Below, one piece after another: positions 15,849-24,579 of a stretch of DNA of 34,232 nucleotides. Below the pieces are notes generated by a model. The model was not told the DNA's origin, ran no database searches, and was given only the letters and a program-made list of their open reading frames with translations. The stretch comes from Methanospirillaceae archaeon (GTDB lineage Archaea > Halobacteriota > Methanomicrobia > Methanomicrobiales > Methanospirillaceae). The position numbers were made by a program, and so were the translations under genes. The stretch spans positions 1 through 34,232 of the forward strand of contig JAFGOM010000099.1 in the NCBI GenBank assembly GCA_016926505.1. Reading direction: 5' to 3'. Position 1 is the stretch's first letter; each line of letters starts with the position of its first letter.

Positions 15849-17396
15849 TTAGATCTCCCACCGTTGTATATTCCTTGTTTCCGGGTCAAATACAATCCCG
15901 ATCTCATAGACCTGTCTTGTGTCTGACTGATACTTTTCTGCATAACCACGTTTTTTAATCTGGTCCAGAGGACTTTCATCCCCACTCTTATCGAGACCAA
16001 GCACTTTGAATTCAAAGATAAAGATCCCGGTCCGTGTCTTAACCGTCAGATCTACTCTGCCTTTATTCGTGGTATCTTCTGGAATAACGTCATATCCAAG
16101 GCTTGCAAAATAGGTGTATACCACACTGGCATAATACCCTTCATACCCTGCGATCGGGTTGTTTCTATACCAGTCATAGGGAATGGAAGCAAAGAACGAA
16201 TGAAAACAAGACTGTAATTGTTCAATATCCCTTTGTTCCAGTGCATTATACAACCGGTCACGAATCCCGGAGATATCATGACCACTCAATGCCTCTGAGA
16301 AGAGAAAATTAAGTGATGTTCTGACCTCGGTGTTTGGATAGCCAAGGACGCAGCGAAATCCCCGGATTGGATCAGCAGACCAGGATTTTATCGTCAGGTA
16401 CCCTGCCTGAAAAAGAAGCGTTTCTACCCTTATATACTCAGGATCAAAGGACCCCAGGAGTTCATTACCTGCAACAAGTCCGTCATATTCAGCAGGAAGG
16501 CGGGGGTTTTTCTGCCAGAGGGCGATAAGAAATGAAGGTGTGCCTGTCTCAAACCAGTATGGTCTGAATGTTCTCTCGCCAAAAAAGAGAAGAATATCAA
16601 ACGGATTATAAACCGTTTCCCCTGTCCATGAATACCCGTCATACCATTTTTTCACTTCATCCAAGTCTAAATCAGCTAAATATCCGAAAAAAACGGTTTT
16701 TAGGTCCTCGTGAGTATATCCACATATTGCTGAATATCTGGAGATAAGTGTGATATCCTGCAGGTTATTCAATCCAGAGAATATTCCTGTTTTGGCAAAT
16801 TTAGAAACCCCTGTGAGAAGAACAAACTTGAGATAAAGATCAAGAGGCTTGATTGCTCCATAAAAATTTTTCAGACAATCACGCATCTCCTGCACGAGGC
16901 TTATATCCCCGATATTATCAAGAATCGGTCTGTCGTACTCATCGATGAGGATGACTACCTGTTTTTTTGTTTTTTTTGCGATTTTTGGAATAAGTGAGAG
17001 TAACCGATCCCCGGGATCCCCGGAGCTTTTATCTATCCCATATAATTCTTCCCACTCATCTAGAGTGCCGGTCAATCGATTGAAAAGATCAGAGATATCC
17101 TTAAGCGTCCCCCCTGCAAAATCAACCCTTAAAACCGGATAGGTTGTATTAAAGTCCCACTCTGCCTCAGGAGAATCGAGATACAGCCCAAAGAAGAGAT
17201 CCTTTCTTCCGGAAAACGCACAATCAAGCGTATCGATAAAGAGACTCTTCCCAAACCGCCTTGGACGAGAGAGAAAGTAATACTTCCCTTTTATCACTAA
17301 ATCTGAGATAAACCAGGTTTTATCGACATATGCATATCCTCCGGTTCTCATCTCTGAAAATGACTGGACTCCGATTGGTAGTTTTAAAGGACACAT
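15849..17396 (-). CDS. AAA-ATPase-like protein with C-terminal PD-(D/E)XK nuclease domain
   Basis: The 515-residue protein has the arrangement AAA-ATPase_like (PF09820) plus PDDEXK_9 (PF08011). The N-terminus reads YVDKTWFI, then the P-loop SRPRRFGKS (43-51, K50-S51) and the Walker B motif VVILIDEYD (147-155). The C-terminus has the nuclease-fold motif GRVDLTV (D449) followed by FIFEFKV (E462, K464). The family is common and multi-copy in some methanogens and in Bacteroidetes. Its role is unknown; links to mobile elements or defence have been proposed only from the domains. It is a single gene without an obvious partner, on the strand opposite to cofH. The start at ATG 17396 fits the family N-terminus. 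Confidence 0.85.
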   Translation of the reverse strand: MCPLKLPIGVQSFSEMRTGGYAYVDKTWFISDLVIKGKYYFLSRPRRFGKSLFIDTLDCAFSGRKDLFFGLYLDSPEAEWDFNTTYPVLRVDFAGGTLKDISDLFNRLTGTLDEWEELYGIDKSSGDPGDRLLSLIPKIAKKTKKQVVILIDEYDRPILDNIGDISLVQEMRDCLKNFYGAIKPLDLYLKFVLLTGVSKFAKTGIFSGLNNLQDITLISRYSAICGYTHEDLKTVFFGYLADLDLDEVKKWYDGYSWTGETVYNPFDILLFFGERTFRPYWFETGTPSFLIALWQKNPRLPAEYDGLVAGNELLGSFDPEYIRVETLLFQAGYLTIKSWSADPIRGFRCVLGYPNTEVRTSLNFLFSEALSGHDISGIRDRLYNALEQRDIEQLQSCFHSFFASIPYDWYRNNPIAGYEGYYASVVYTYFASLGYDVIPEDTTNKGRVDLTVKTRTGIFIFEFKVLGLDKSGDESPLDQIKKRGYAEKYQSDTRQVYEIGIVFDPETRNIQRWEI

Positions 17397-17911
17397 GGAA
17401 AGACCTGCTTAGAAGATAAGAGACGCGAGAACACATCTTTCTTCCGGATGTCTTAATTCTCATATGAATTCACGTCATGCTTGATGTATGAATAATTTCG
17501 GTTATTCACGGACTTTTTATGGGTAGCGTACGATTCTCTCTAAAAAAACCTCATGTGACTTATAGTCACACATCAAAAACATGAAAATCTGTATCCTTGC
17601 TGCCGATAAAGCAATACAGTGGACAGAAATGCCGCTTACATTTTAGGTCTTAAACCTGTTAAAAAAACAAAATGGTATCTGTCCAGCAATATCGGATAGT
17701 GGGATTAAATCCATAACGATAAAGGGATGGGATTGCATACCCCCCTTCTGTGTCTTCTTTAGATCGATTGGTAAATATCCCGGTATTGTGTTATTTCTCT
17801 TATCAATGAATAAGATCGAATAAATAGATGGAAAATATTTCTTGAGAGAGATGTTCACTTTGTGTGTTTAAGATGTTGTTTGTTTCCGGTTAAAGTGTTC
17901 AGATCTTAGCA
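17397..17911. other. Intergenic region without a convincing gene
   Basis: The segment is AT-rich with T-runs. A 71-codon reverse frame at 17643-17858 (MNISLKKYFPSIYSILFID...) is the only candidate. It has no recognisable motif and no clear ribosome binding site, so I leave it as doubtful. Confidence 0.35.
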
Positions 17912-18517
17912 TTATTCTTCATTCTCCTGTTTCTTTAGAAAATCCATGCTGATATACGAGAAGATCGCCATGCCGATGGCATTTCCAAGGATCATGGGTA
18001 ATGCGATTGAACTGACGATCTCCACCGCTGCAGAGAAGGGGCGGGTAATGAGAAGAATGAGAGCCATGTGCAGGCACTCCATGAGGATTGCAAAGATGAT
18101 TGCAGTTTTGATACCACAGAACCGGCGCTTGTACCAAAGATAGATTATCCCTGCAAACAGACCGGCAAGTATGGTTGCAATAGAACAGGGAACTGCAGTA
18201 ACCCCTCCCATTGATAACCGGTGCAGACCCCCGATTAAGCCTGCACCAACTCCGGCAAAAGGACCTGCGATAAGGCCCGCTATCATCGGCCCCATATCCC
18301 GAACATTGACGATTGCACCGAGTACCTCAAATCCGGAGCAGGTCAAAAAGATTGCGAAGAGACCGAAGAGGACTGCAACAATGAATATCGATATCCATTT
18401 CCCTTTTACTATATCTGGATTAACAAGAATTTTCGACCGGGTAACAATCTGACTCACGACAATAATAACACAGATCATCTGGATTAAATTGACCAGCATA
18501 TCAATAATTGAAGCCAT
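17912..18517 (-). CDS. Stand-alone 5TM receptor domain protein (LytS/YhcK type)
   Basis: The 201-residue protein is almost entirely membrane-embedded, with hydrophobic helices at about 5-25, 43-65, 75-97, 107-127, 138-158 and 165-192. The centre carries the 5TMR-LYT signature VNVRDMGPMIAGLIAGP (71-87), then GVGAGLIGGLHRLSMGG (89-105) and CSIATILAGLFAGIIY (111-126). This domain normally forms the sensor part of LytS histidine kinases or diguanylate cyclases. Here it stops soon after the last helix (DFLKKQENEE), with no output domain. It may be a transporter-like or sensor subunit that works with a separate kinase. A TATA-like sequence lies about 35 bases upstream of the ATG at 18517. Confidence 0.8.
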   Translation of the reverse strand: MASIIDMLVNLIQMICVIIVVSQIVTRSKILVNPDIVKGKWISIFIVAVLFGLFAIFLTCSGFEVLGAIVNVRDMGPMIAGLIAGPFAGVGAGLIGGLHRLSMGGVTAVPCSIATILAGLFAGIIYLWYKRRFCGIKTAIIFAILMECLHMALILLITRPFSAAVEIVSSIALPMILGNAIGMAIFSYISMDFLKKQENEE

Positions 18518-18632
18518 AAAATCTCTTTATTATTTGCCTGATGTCAATATACGTTTTTTTCATTGGATCGCTATTATGTAAAGAGGGTACGCATGGTTAT
18601 GATAATTAATCGAGAAAAACCAGTTCTATAAC

Positions 18633-19811
18633 TCATATATCATCCTGCTTTTTGCAACAGATCTCTTCAATAGCATCACAGACCGTTTTGCACTGATCCA
18701 TGGTATTAAAACAGGAGAGACTGATTCTCACCGTTCCTTCCCCACCGGTAAGATGATCATGGATCCAGGGAGCACAGTGAAGACCGCTTCTCGTGATGAT
18801 CCCGTACGCTTTAGCAAGCATGAACCCGATGTCGTCAGGATCGGTTCCCGGTACCTGAAATGAGAGAATCGGAGTCATGGGATCAGAATGAAGCAACCGG
18901 ATCTCATCGATATCCTGCAGCCGTCCAAGGATAAACCGGATCATCTGCAGGGTATTGCGGGTGATGGTTTCCTGGCCGGTATCCCTGATGAATTCTATCC
19001 CTGCCTGTAATGACGCAATACCGATGAAGTTGGGAGTGCCGGCTTCAAACCGGTGTGGCATCTCTGATGGCTGAACAGGAGATCGGGAATCCATCCCTGT
19101 CCCCCCCTGGCGAATCGGAATGATTGGTTCAGGTGTTCGCAGAAAGAACCCTCCGGTTCCCGGAACTCCGAAGAGATACTTGTGACCGGTAAAGACAAAT
19201 GCATCACAGGGAATACGGGAGAGATCCACCGGGACCTGTCCGGCACTCTGGGCCCCGTCAATGATGGTAAAGATATCCTGCTCAGAGAAGATATGGCATA
19301 TCTCTTCTATATTCTGGATTGTTCCAATGACATTTCCGGCATGGGAGACAAGCCCGAGCCGGGTATCAGGGGTGATCGCTTCCTGCACCGCTTCAGGCAG
19401 GATCATCCCACTCCTGTCGGGAGGAATACGGGAAAGGGAGAGAATACCTGCTTCCTGCTCATGTAACAGCGGTCTGATTACCGAGTTGTGTTCAAAAAGC
19501 GTTGTAACTGCAGAGAACCGCTTGTTCTGCGAGGCACAAAACCCATGGATAAGCAGATTCAGGGCATCAGTTGCATTTGCAGTAAAGACAAACTGATCCG
19601 GGTCCGGAATATGGAACAGATCCGCGAGCGATACCCGGGTATCGTATAAGTAATCAGGGATATCAGAAAGCGTGGTCCTTCCATGCTCGGAATACGGGCC
19701 CCGGGCTGCCACTGATGCCTCCCGGAGAACTGATTCCGGTTTCGGCCACGTAGTTGCGGCATTATTGACGTAAACCAACTCTTTGATGACAGTATTGTTC
19801 AATGAGATCAC
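18633..19811 (-). CDS. Class V aminotransferase, cysteine-desulfurase family (TIGR01977-like)
   Basis: The 392-residue PLP enzyme has YVNNAATTWPKP at 14-25, D185 in IIDGAQSAGQ (cofactor pyridine N), the Schiff-base lysine K211 in FTGHKYLFGVPGTGG, FEAGTPN (255-261) and the catalytic-cysteine motif RSGLHCAPWIHDH with C346. This pattern fits the cysteine desulfurase/selenocysteine lyase relatives of TIGR01977, which release sulfur or selenium from cysteine analogues. It could feed sulfur to the thiI-larE genes 5 kb away, but that is inference. The start is uncertain: the GTG at 19811 has AGGGTG upstream, while the TTG at 19802 has GGGTGATC three bases before it. No iron-sulfur scaffold gene is adjacent. 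Confidence 0.85.
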   Translation of the reverse strand: MISLNNTVIKELVYVNNAATTWPKPESVLREASVAARGPYSEHGRTTLSDIPDYLYDTRVSLADLFHIPDPDQFVFTANATDALNLLIHGFCASQNKRFSAVTTLFEHNSVIRPLLHEQEAGILSLSRIPPDRSGMILPEAVQEAITPDTRLGLVSHAGNVIGTIQNIEEICHIFSEQDIFTIIDGAQSAGQVPVDLSRIPCDAFVFTGHKYLFGVPGTGGFFLRTPEPIIPIRQGGTGMDSRSPVQPSEMPHRFEAGTPNFIGIASLQAGIEFIRDTGQETITRNTLQMIRFILGRLQDIDEIRLLHSDPMTPILSFQVPGTDPDDIGFMLAKAYGIITRSGLHCAPWIHDHLTGGEGTVRISLSCFNTMDQCKTVCDAIEEICCKKQDDI

Positions 19812-20074
19812 CCTGCACCCTGCGGAACCGACTCATCCGTAAGGATTTTTTTCGGGATCTTAATCTTTCTGCAACGCTCATGAATATCTGTTGCCGTTAT
19901 TCTGTCTCCCGGTCAGGAGACTGCATCCTTTTTGCAGAGATAATATTGATTCTGCACTGGTATCATCTTTCCTTATTACAAAAATCTGACTTGGGAAACT
20001 GCATCAATGACATTGTTTCTGACATGATACTCCCTGCAGAGAGATAAATATCATACCCGGTAACAGGTACTCAG

Positions 20075-20737
20075 ATGTTTGGATTAATCACCGGTTCCTT
20101 TGAATTCCTGCTCCATCTCGATGACTATCTTCCTGCACTCGTGTCCATGTATGGAGATATCATCTATAGTATCCTTTTTTGTATCATTTTCTGTGAAACC
20201 GGGCTTGTCATTACTCCCTTCCTGCCCGGCGATTCTCTCCTCTTTATTGCAGGGACCATCGCCGGTCTTGGGGGACTCAATATCGGCATTCTTCTTGTCA
20301 GTCTGTATGCTGCAGCAATAATCGGTGACTCAGTAAATTACTATATCGGCAGGCGTATTGGGCAGAAGATTATTGATATGAATCTTGTTTTCATTCGAAA
20401 CGAGCATGTCGAGAAAACACAGGAATACTTCTCGAAATACGGGCCGGTAACCATTATTATCGCCCGTTTCGCACCCTTTATCAGGACACTCGCCCCGTTC
20501 TTTGCAGGGATGGGTAAGATGAGATATCCCACTTTTCTCTTCTATAATGTTACCGGAGCGATTCTCTGGGTCAGCACGTTCCTTCTGGCAGGGTATTTCC
20601 TGATACATATCCCGGTTGTGCGGGATAATATGTCCCTGGTTGCATTCATCATCATCGTTATCTCTCTCTTCGCAGTCGGCTCCATTGTTATCGAAGTAAT
20701 CCGGTTCCTGAAACCTTCCATCACTCACAAACCATAA
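20075..20737 (+). CDS. DedA family membrane protein (VTT domain)
   Basis: The 220-residue protein has the DedA/SNARE-associated layout. There is an entrant loop with FCETGLVITPFLPGDSLLF (39-57), where E41, P51 and G53 are hallmarks, then GDSVNYYIGRRIG (84-96), then RFAPFIRTLAPFFAGMGKM, where the two arginines and prolines are conserved. Hydrophobic helices cover most of the chain. DedA proteins act in phospholipid translocation and membrane homeostasis. The ATG at 20075 follows AGGT about eight bases upstream. It is a single gene, divergent from the aminotransferase. Confidence 0.88.
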   Translation: MFGLITGSFEFLLHLDDYLPALVSMYGDIIYSILFCIIFCETGLVITPFLPGDSLLFIAGTIAGLGGLNIGILLVSLYAAAIIGDSVNYYIGRRIGQKIIDMNLVFIRNEHVEKTQEYFSKYGPVTIIIARFAPFIRTLAPFFAGMGKMRYPTFLFYNVTGAILWVSTFLLAGYFLIHIPVVRDNMSLVAFIIIVISLFAVGSIVIEVIRFLKPSITHKP

Positions 20738-20866
20738 CGGAACTTATTCTATGGCACACAGGGAAAAGTCATTTCCTTTCTTTCTTATCGGGTATCATCG
20801 ATATATCTGGTCAGGTATTGATATTATCCCGATTTCCTCAATAAGGCCGATATCCCGGGAAATATT

Positions 20867-21157
20867 ATGGAGATCATACAAACAAAGAGGTCATCCCGGT
20901 GTACCGGCGGATCAGTAATCTTTTCATGTACTCTTAACAAGAAGATCGATGAAAATTTTATTGCGGTCCTGAAACGGATGGGGGAGCCGGAATGAAAAGT
21001 GCCTGGATCGATACAGATGATTACCTTCTCCTATGGGGGATGGTTAACGATCAAGGCGATGACAGGAGATACGATTCTGCACGTGAACTGCCGGAACGAG
21101 GATGAGGCGCGTGTAAAAGAGTGGATCCGTGAATTGATACCGGATTGTGCCGAGTAA
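20867..21157 (+). pseudogene. Small (96-codon) gene interrupted by an in-frame TGA
   Basis: Reading from ATG 20867, one frame runs to the TAA at 21155-21157 with a single internal TGA at codon 43 (20993-20995). Before it the product reads GGSVIFSCTLNKKIDENFIA and VLKRMGEPE; after it KVPGSIQMITFSYGGWLTIK, then TGDTILHVNCRNEDEARVKE and WIRELIPDCAE. Both halves have protein-like composition in the same frame, so a frameshift is not needed. The simplest reading is a nonsense mutation (from CGA, GGA, AGA or TGG). Selenocysteine is possible in principle but no archaeal SECIS with its GAA loop is seen in the 3' region. I do not recognise the family. Region 20738-20866 upstream holds nothing else. 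Confidence 0.6.
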
Positions 21158-21179
21158 AAAACCAGGGACCCCTGGTTTT
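21158..21179 (+). terminator. Perfect inverted repeat after the TGA-interrupted gene
   Basis: A nine-base stem, AAAACCAGG and CCTGGTTTT, flanks a four-base loop (GACC) directly after the TAA. It ends in T4 and looks like a hairpin terminator. Its position argues that the upstream 96-codon frame was a genuine transcription unit. From 21180 to 21475 I see no gene. Confidence 0.55.
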
Positions 21180-21475
21180 CATGCCAGTATACCGGGGAGT
21201 TAGGGAAGTGTTTTTAATAGGCAGACGATAACACAGTATTTTAACCCGTCCACAAGAGTTTTTTTACGAGTCCCTGATTATCAGGCCTCGGTTTTGTTAT
21301 TGTGCCGGAAATGATGATATGAATAATCATCAACCGGCTGATTAATCTGTTAGCGATTATTCATCATCATTTTAGCTTTGATTGATTAGATCAGTGAATT
21401 ACCCGAATGTTGAAGTTTCGATGATTAATGAACAGGAACGGTATTGATTACCCTGTTCGTCATCTGGCTGTAAAC

Positions 21476-22300
21476 TCATTTTTCGGTCACTATCTGATAT
21501 TCATCCCCATTAGTGGTGATGACAATGGTTCCGTTACTATCAGTGCGGTATAATTCTGCTCCTGTTTCCCTGATACGATCACAGGTTCCTGATGACGGGT
21601 ATCCTTCTTCATTATCTGATCCCACCGATATGAGGGCAACTTCAGGCTGCACTTCTGCAAGAAACGGTTTTGAACAGGTAGCAGGTGCACCATGATCTCC
21701 TACGAGTAGTATCTGTGAGTTCATGTAATAATTATCAACAAGAACCGATTCGAGATCTGCGTTTGCACTGCTCATGAACAGGAATTTTATCCCGTCATAG
21801 TCCAGCTGGATGACAATCGGTGCATCCGTATCGCTTCCTGGTGAAAGCACCTTGACATAAATGTCATCATCAAAATCAAGATAATCTCCGGCATAGGTCT
21901 CTTCATGCGGAATTGACTCTGCAGATATCAGTTCTCTGATTTTTTTATTCCTGTTGCTGGCCGTTTGTTCTTTATCATCGATGTACAATCTGACAACACA
22001 TGCTCCAAGGATCTCTTTTATCCCTCCGATATAGCCTGGGAGGGATGATGTGGATACCATCATATCAATCGTGTCTGCATTATGGCTGGTAAGGTATGAG
22101 ATTAACTCTTCGGCATACTCTTCCGGTCCTGCGTCAATGAGCAAATTTTTTTCATTAAACTGGATTAAAGCGGCATTGCCGTGGCTGACATTAATATAAT
22201 GCACAATAAGTTCGTTCTCTTCTTCTCCGATTACTGCGACAGGTAACAGGAGACAGATAATGAGGACCAGCAATCCTGATATAATGCTACTCACATTCAT
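21476..22300 (-). CDS. Secreted ComEC-type metallo-beta-lactamase-fold protein lacking metal ligands
   Basis: The 274-residue protein has a signal peptide (hydrophobic 6-25) and the ordered motifs of the ComEC/Rec2 competence-type metallo-beta-lactamase fold: VSHGNAALIQF (38-48) for QGDAILI, LLIDAGP (53-59), YIGGI (90-94), LLVGDHGAPATCSKPFLAEV (198-217) and QPEVALISVGSDNEEGYPSS (218-237), then LYRTDSNGTIVITTNG (250-265). The metal motif HxHxDH, expected at about 83-90, reads STSSLPGY, so all four ligands are gone. The GHHG motif is GDHG, and the final GHPHP is EGYPSS. The fold is thus kept but the enzyme is very probably inactive as a metallohydrolase. It is divergent from the metallophosphatase gene at 22738. 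It may bind a ligand or a partner. Confidence 0.82.
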   Translation of the reverse strand: MNVSSIISGLLVLIICLLLPVAVIGEEENELIVHYINVSHGNAALIQFNEKNLLIDAGPEEYAEELISYLTSHNADTIDMMVSTSSLPGYIGGIKEILGACVVRLYIDDKEQTASNRNKKIRELISAESIPHEETYAGDYLDFDDDIYVKVLSPGSDTDAPIVIQLDYDGIKFLFMSSANADLESVLVDNYYMNSQILLVGDHGAPATCSKPFLAEVQPEVALISVGSDNEEGYPSSGTCDRIRETGAELYRTDSNGTIVITTNGDEYQIVTEK

Positions 22301-22322
22301 AAGGGTGATTTGTTGGTGTACG

Positions 22323-22334
22323 TTTTAATAAAGG
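22323..22334 (-). promoter_or_regulatory. TATA-like element of the beta-lactamase-fold gene (leaderless)
   Basis: On the reverse strand the sequence CCTTTATTAAAA is centred about 28 bases upstream of the ATG at 22300, with no ribosome binding site between. The rest of 22335-22737 has no gene. It contains an eight-base inverted repeat (TTAAGAAA at 22518-22525 and TTTCTTAA at 22533-22540) of unknown role. Confidence 0.4.
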
Positions 22335-22737
22335 TTACTGTTGTTCTGGCATTGAATAATCGTTTATTTAAAAGAATATCGATTATTCTCCTTCTTATGT
22401 GATGTTTTCTTTATTCTTACATAATACCGGTGATTTATCTCCATCGCACCTGTTTTTCTGTTTATTTCATTCTTTATTATGAGCATCAATACCAGATCTG
22501 TAAATAGTTCAACGCTTTTAAGAAATTATGCTTTTCTTAAGTTTCATATCTGGTAAAAATTTAGGGTTATGAACCGAAATAAAAACAGGCAGGATTTTGT
22601 AAAAGATACACTTTCCTTCTGGTATCACTAAATAATGGTCAGATGAGAGAGAATGAAAATGAGATCCAGGACATTATTTTTATCTGTTTTAGCACTGAAT
22701 AAGTCTGTTGATTGTGAACCGGGAATGGGTGTTTGAT

Positions 22738-24366
22738 GTGATAAAACCTTGTACTATACTGAAATATGGAATTGTTTTCTGTATTTTGCTTATTCTTTTC
22801 TCTCCCTGCTCTTTTGCCGATGAAAATGCGGGTACCAATGTAACGATTATTCTGACAAATGATCGGCACAGTCATCTCGAGCCGTTTACCAAGGGGGGAG
22901 AACTTAGCGGCGGAATCGCACCGTTTGCAGCAATTGTTCCTACGCTAGAGAAAGACGCCGGTTCATCCCTGTTGCTCTCGTCAGGTGACATCACTTCAGG
23001 AATCCTGTATAAGGAATTCGGGGGAAAACCGGAACTTACCTGTTACTCACTGATTGGTTATGATGCAGCCGTTCCGGGCAATCAGGAATTTACCTATGGT
23101 GAGACGTTATATGCTGATTCACTACAATATGCAGATTTTCCTGTCGTCTGTTCAAATTTAAAAACCGCGGATGAGAATCTGGCAGATCAACTACAAGAGT
23201 CTCTCATCATTGAGAAGGGTGGAATTTCATATGGTCTCTTCGGTTTTGTACCGCCAAATCTTCATTATCTGGCTAATATCAGCAACAAAACAATAGTCTC
23301 CGCTGACGTTGAGACCATTGCAGAAAAAACAGTCTCTGATTTAAGAGGTCAGGGTGCTGATATTGTTATCCTTCTCTCACACATGGGAGTAGATAAGGAT
23401 CGTTCCCTGGCTGCTAATGTGTCAGGAATTGATCTTATTGCAGGGGGACATGATCATTATCTCATCAATGAAACGGTTCAGGGGCCTGATGACTGGACAA
23501 CGATAATTATTCAGGACGGGTGTTACGGAGAATACCTCGGTCTTCTTGCGTTTCAGTATACGGGTAACGGAATGGTAAATTATACCTTTAACCGTCTGAC
23601 CGTGAACGGGACCGGAGATGAAGATCCGGCCATTGCAAAGATTGTGTCAGACACGCAGGCAGATTACCAGTCCCTGATGCAGGAACCCTATGGAGAGACC
23701 TCAGTTGATATCGATACCCGGAAAAGCACGGTCAGACGCGAAGAAGCAAATTCAGGCAACCTGATCTCTGATGCCTACCGGGCAGCATCTCCCGGGGCGT
23801 TGATAGGATTTGTTCAGGGTGGCGGCATCAGGGGCGATACCATCTATGATAAGGGACCGCTGTTATTAGCTGATATTTATGAAATGCAGCCATATGAGAA
23901 TGAACTCTTTGAGATACGACTATCCGGTGCCGATCTGAAACAGACCTTTGAGATTAGCGGAGCCGGGATAGCAACTGAAAATGAAGATCCGAAACAGGGT
24001 GCACTTTTGCAGGTGAGCGGCCTGAAGGTTACGTACGATATGGCACGTCATCCGTTTATGGCAGAATATGATGAAAACGGAGATTTAATCTCAATCATGA
24101 ATAAGGGAGACCGGGTAACTGAACTGCTGGTTTTGACTGATACCGGATATCAGCCGATACAGGAAGATTCTCTCTATCAGTTAGTTACCTCGGCGTTCCT
24201 TGTCAACGGAGGAAACGGATATTTCACCTTGAAAAAGGCAGCTTCAGACTGGAAATATGATGTAGGCATTACTGATACTGAAGCGTTGGCAGAGTACATC
24301 AGTAAAAACAGTCCGGTATCTCCAAAGACACAAGGGAGGATAATCGTGAATAACAGGGTTAATTAA
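22738..24366 (+). CDS. Secreted 5'-nucleotidase/2',3'-cyclic phosphodiesterase family metallophosphatase
   Basis: The protein (542 residues from GTG 22738, which has GGGTG six bases upstream; a TTG at 22708 is the longer option) begins with a signal peptide ending near CSFADENAG. The N-terminal metallophosphatase domain has D42-x-H44 in ILTNDRHSHLEP, D84 in SSGDITSG, N115 in PGNQEF, H215 in LLSHMG, and H238 and H240 in AGGHDHYL. The C-terminal domain (about 320-535) carries NSGNLISDAYR, the VQGGGIRGD loop and the NGGNGYF motif that bind the nucleotide. It should dephosphorylate nucleotides outside the cell. The catalytic histidine of GNHE is a glutamine (Q116), so activity may be low or altered. 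It is divergent from the beta-lactamase-fold gene. Confidence 0.87.
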   Translation: MIKPCTILKYGIVFCILLILFSPCSFADENAGTNVTIILTNDRHSHLEPFTKGGELSGGIAPFAAIVPTLEKDAGSSLLLSSGDITSGILYKEFGGKPELTCYSLIGYDAAVPGNQEFTYGETLYADSLQYADFPVVCSNLKTADENLADQLQESLIIEKGGISYGLFGFVPPNLHYLANISNKTIVSADVETIAEKTVSDLRGQGADIVILLSHMGVDKDRSLAANVSGIDLIAGGHDHYLINETVQGPDDWTTIIIQDGCYGEYLGLLAFQYTGNGMVNYTFNRLTVNGTGDEDPAIAKIVSDTQADYQSLMQEPYGETSVDIDTRKSTVRREEANSGNLISDAYRAASPGALIGFVQGGGIRGDTIYDKGPLLLADIYEMQPYENELFEIRLSGADLKQTFEISGAGIATENEDPKQGALLQVSGLKVTYDMARHPFMAEYDENGDLISIMNKGDRVTELLVLTDTGYQPIQEDSLYQLVTSAFLVNGGNGYFTLKKAASDWKYDVGITDTEALAEYISKNSPVSPKTQGRIIVNNRVN

Positions 24367-24579
24367 TCCTTATTTGAGGCAATGCATTATGTCAACGATA
24401 ATGACAGTTGTCAGTGGATTACCGCCATTGACAATACTGCAGATACGCGAATTGCGATTGTCTTACTCTGGACAGACGTCTTTTTTATTCTGAATACGGG
24501 TCATTACCCGTATTATTTAAACCTTTCACAAGGAAAGGAGCCTGCAAAAAAAGGGATTAATTTTCGCGTTGCGTATCAA

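Noticed and set aside
17643-17858. 71-codon reverse frame
   Set aside because: No motif, no ribosome binding site and AT-rich composition; probably chance.
20993-21179. Selenocysteine insertion at the in-frame TGA
   Set aside because: The only nearby 3' structure is a simple nine-base hairpin without the GAA-containing loop of archaeal SECIS elements, and the residue context gives no redox motif.
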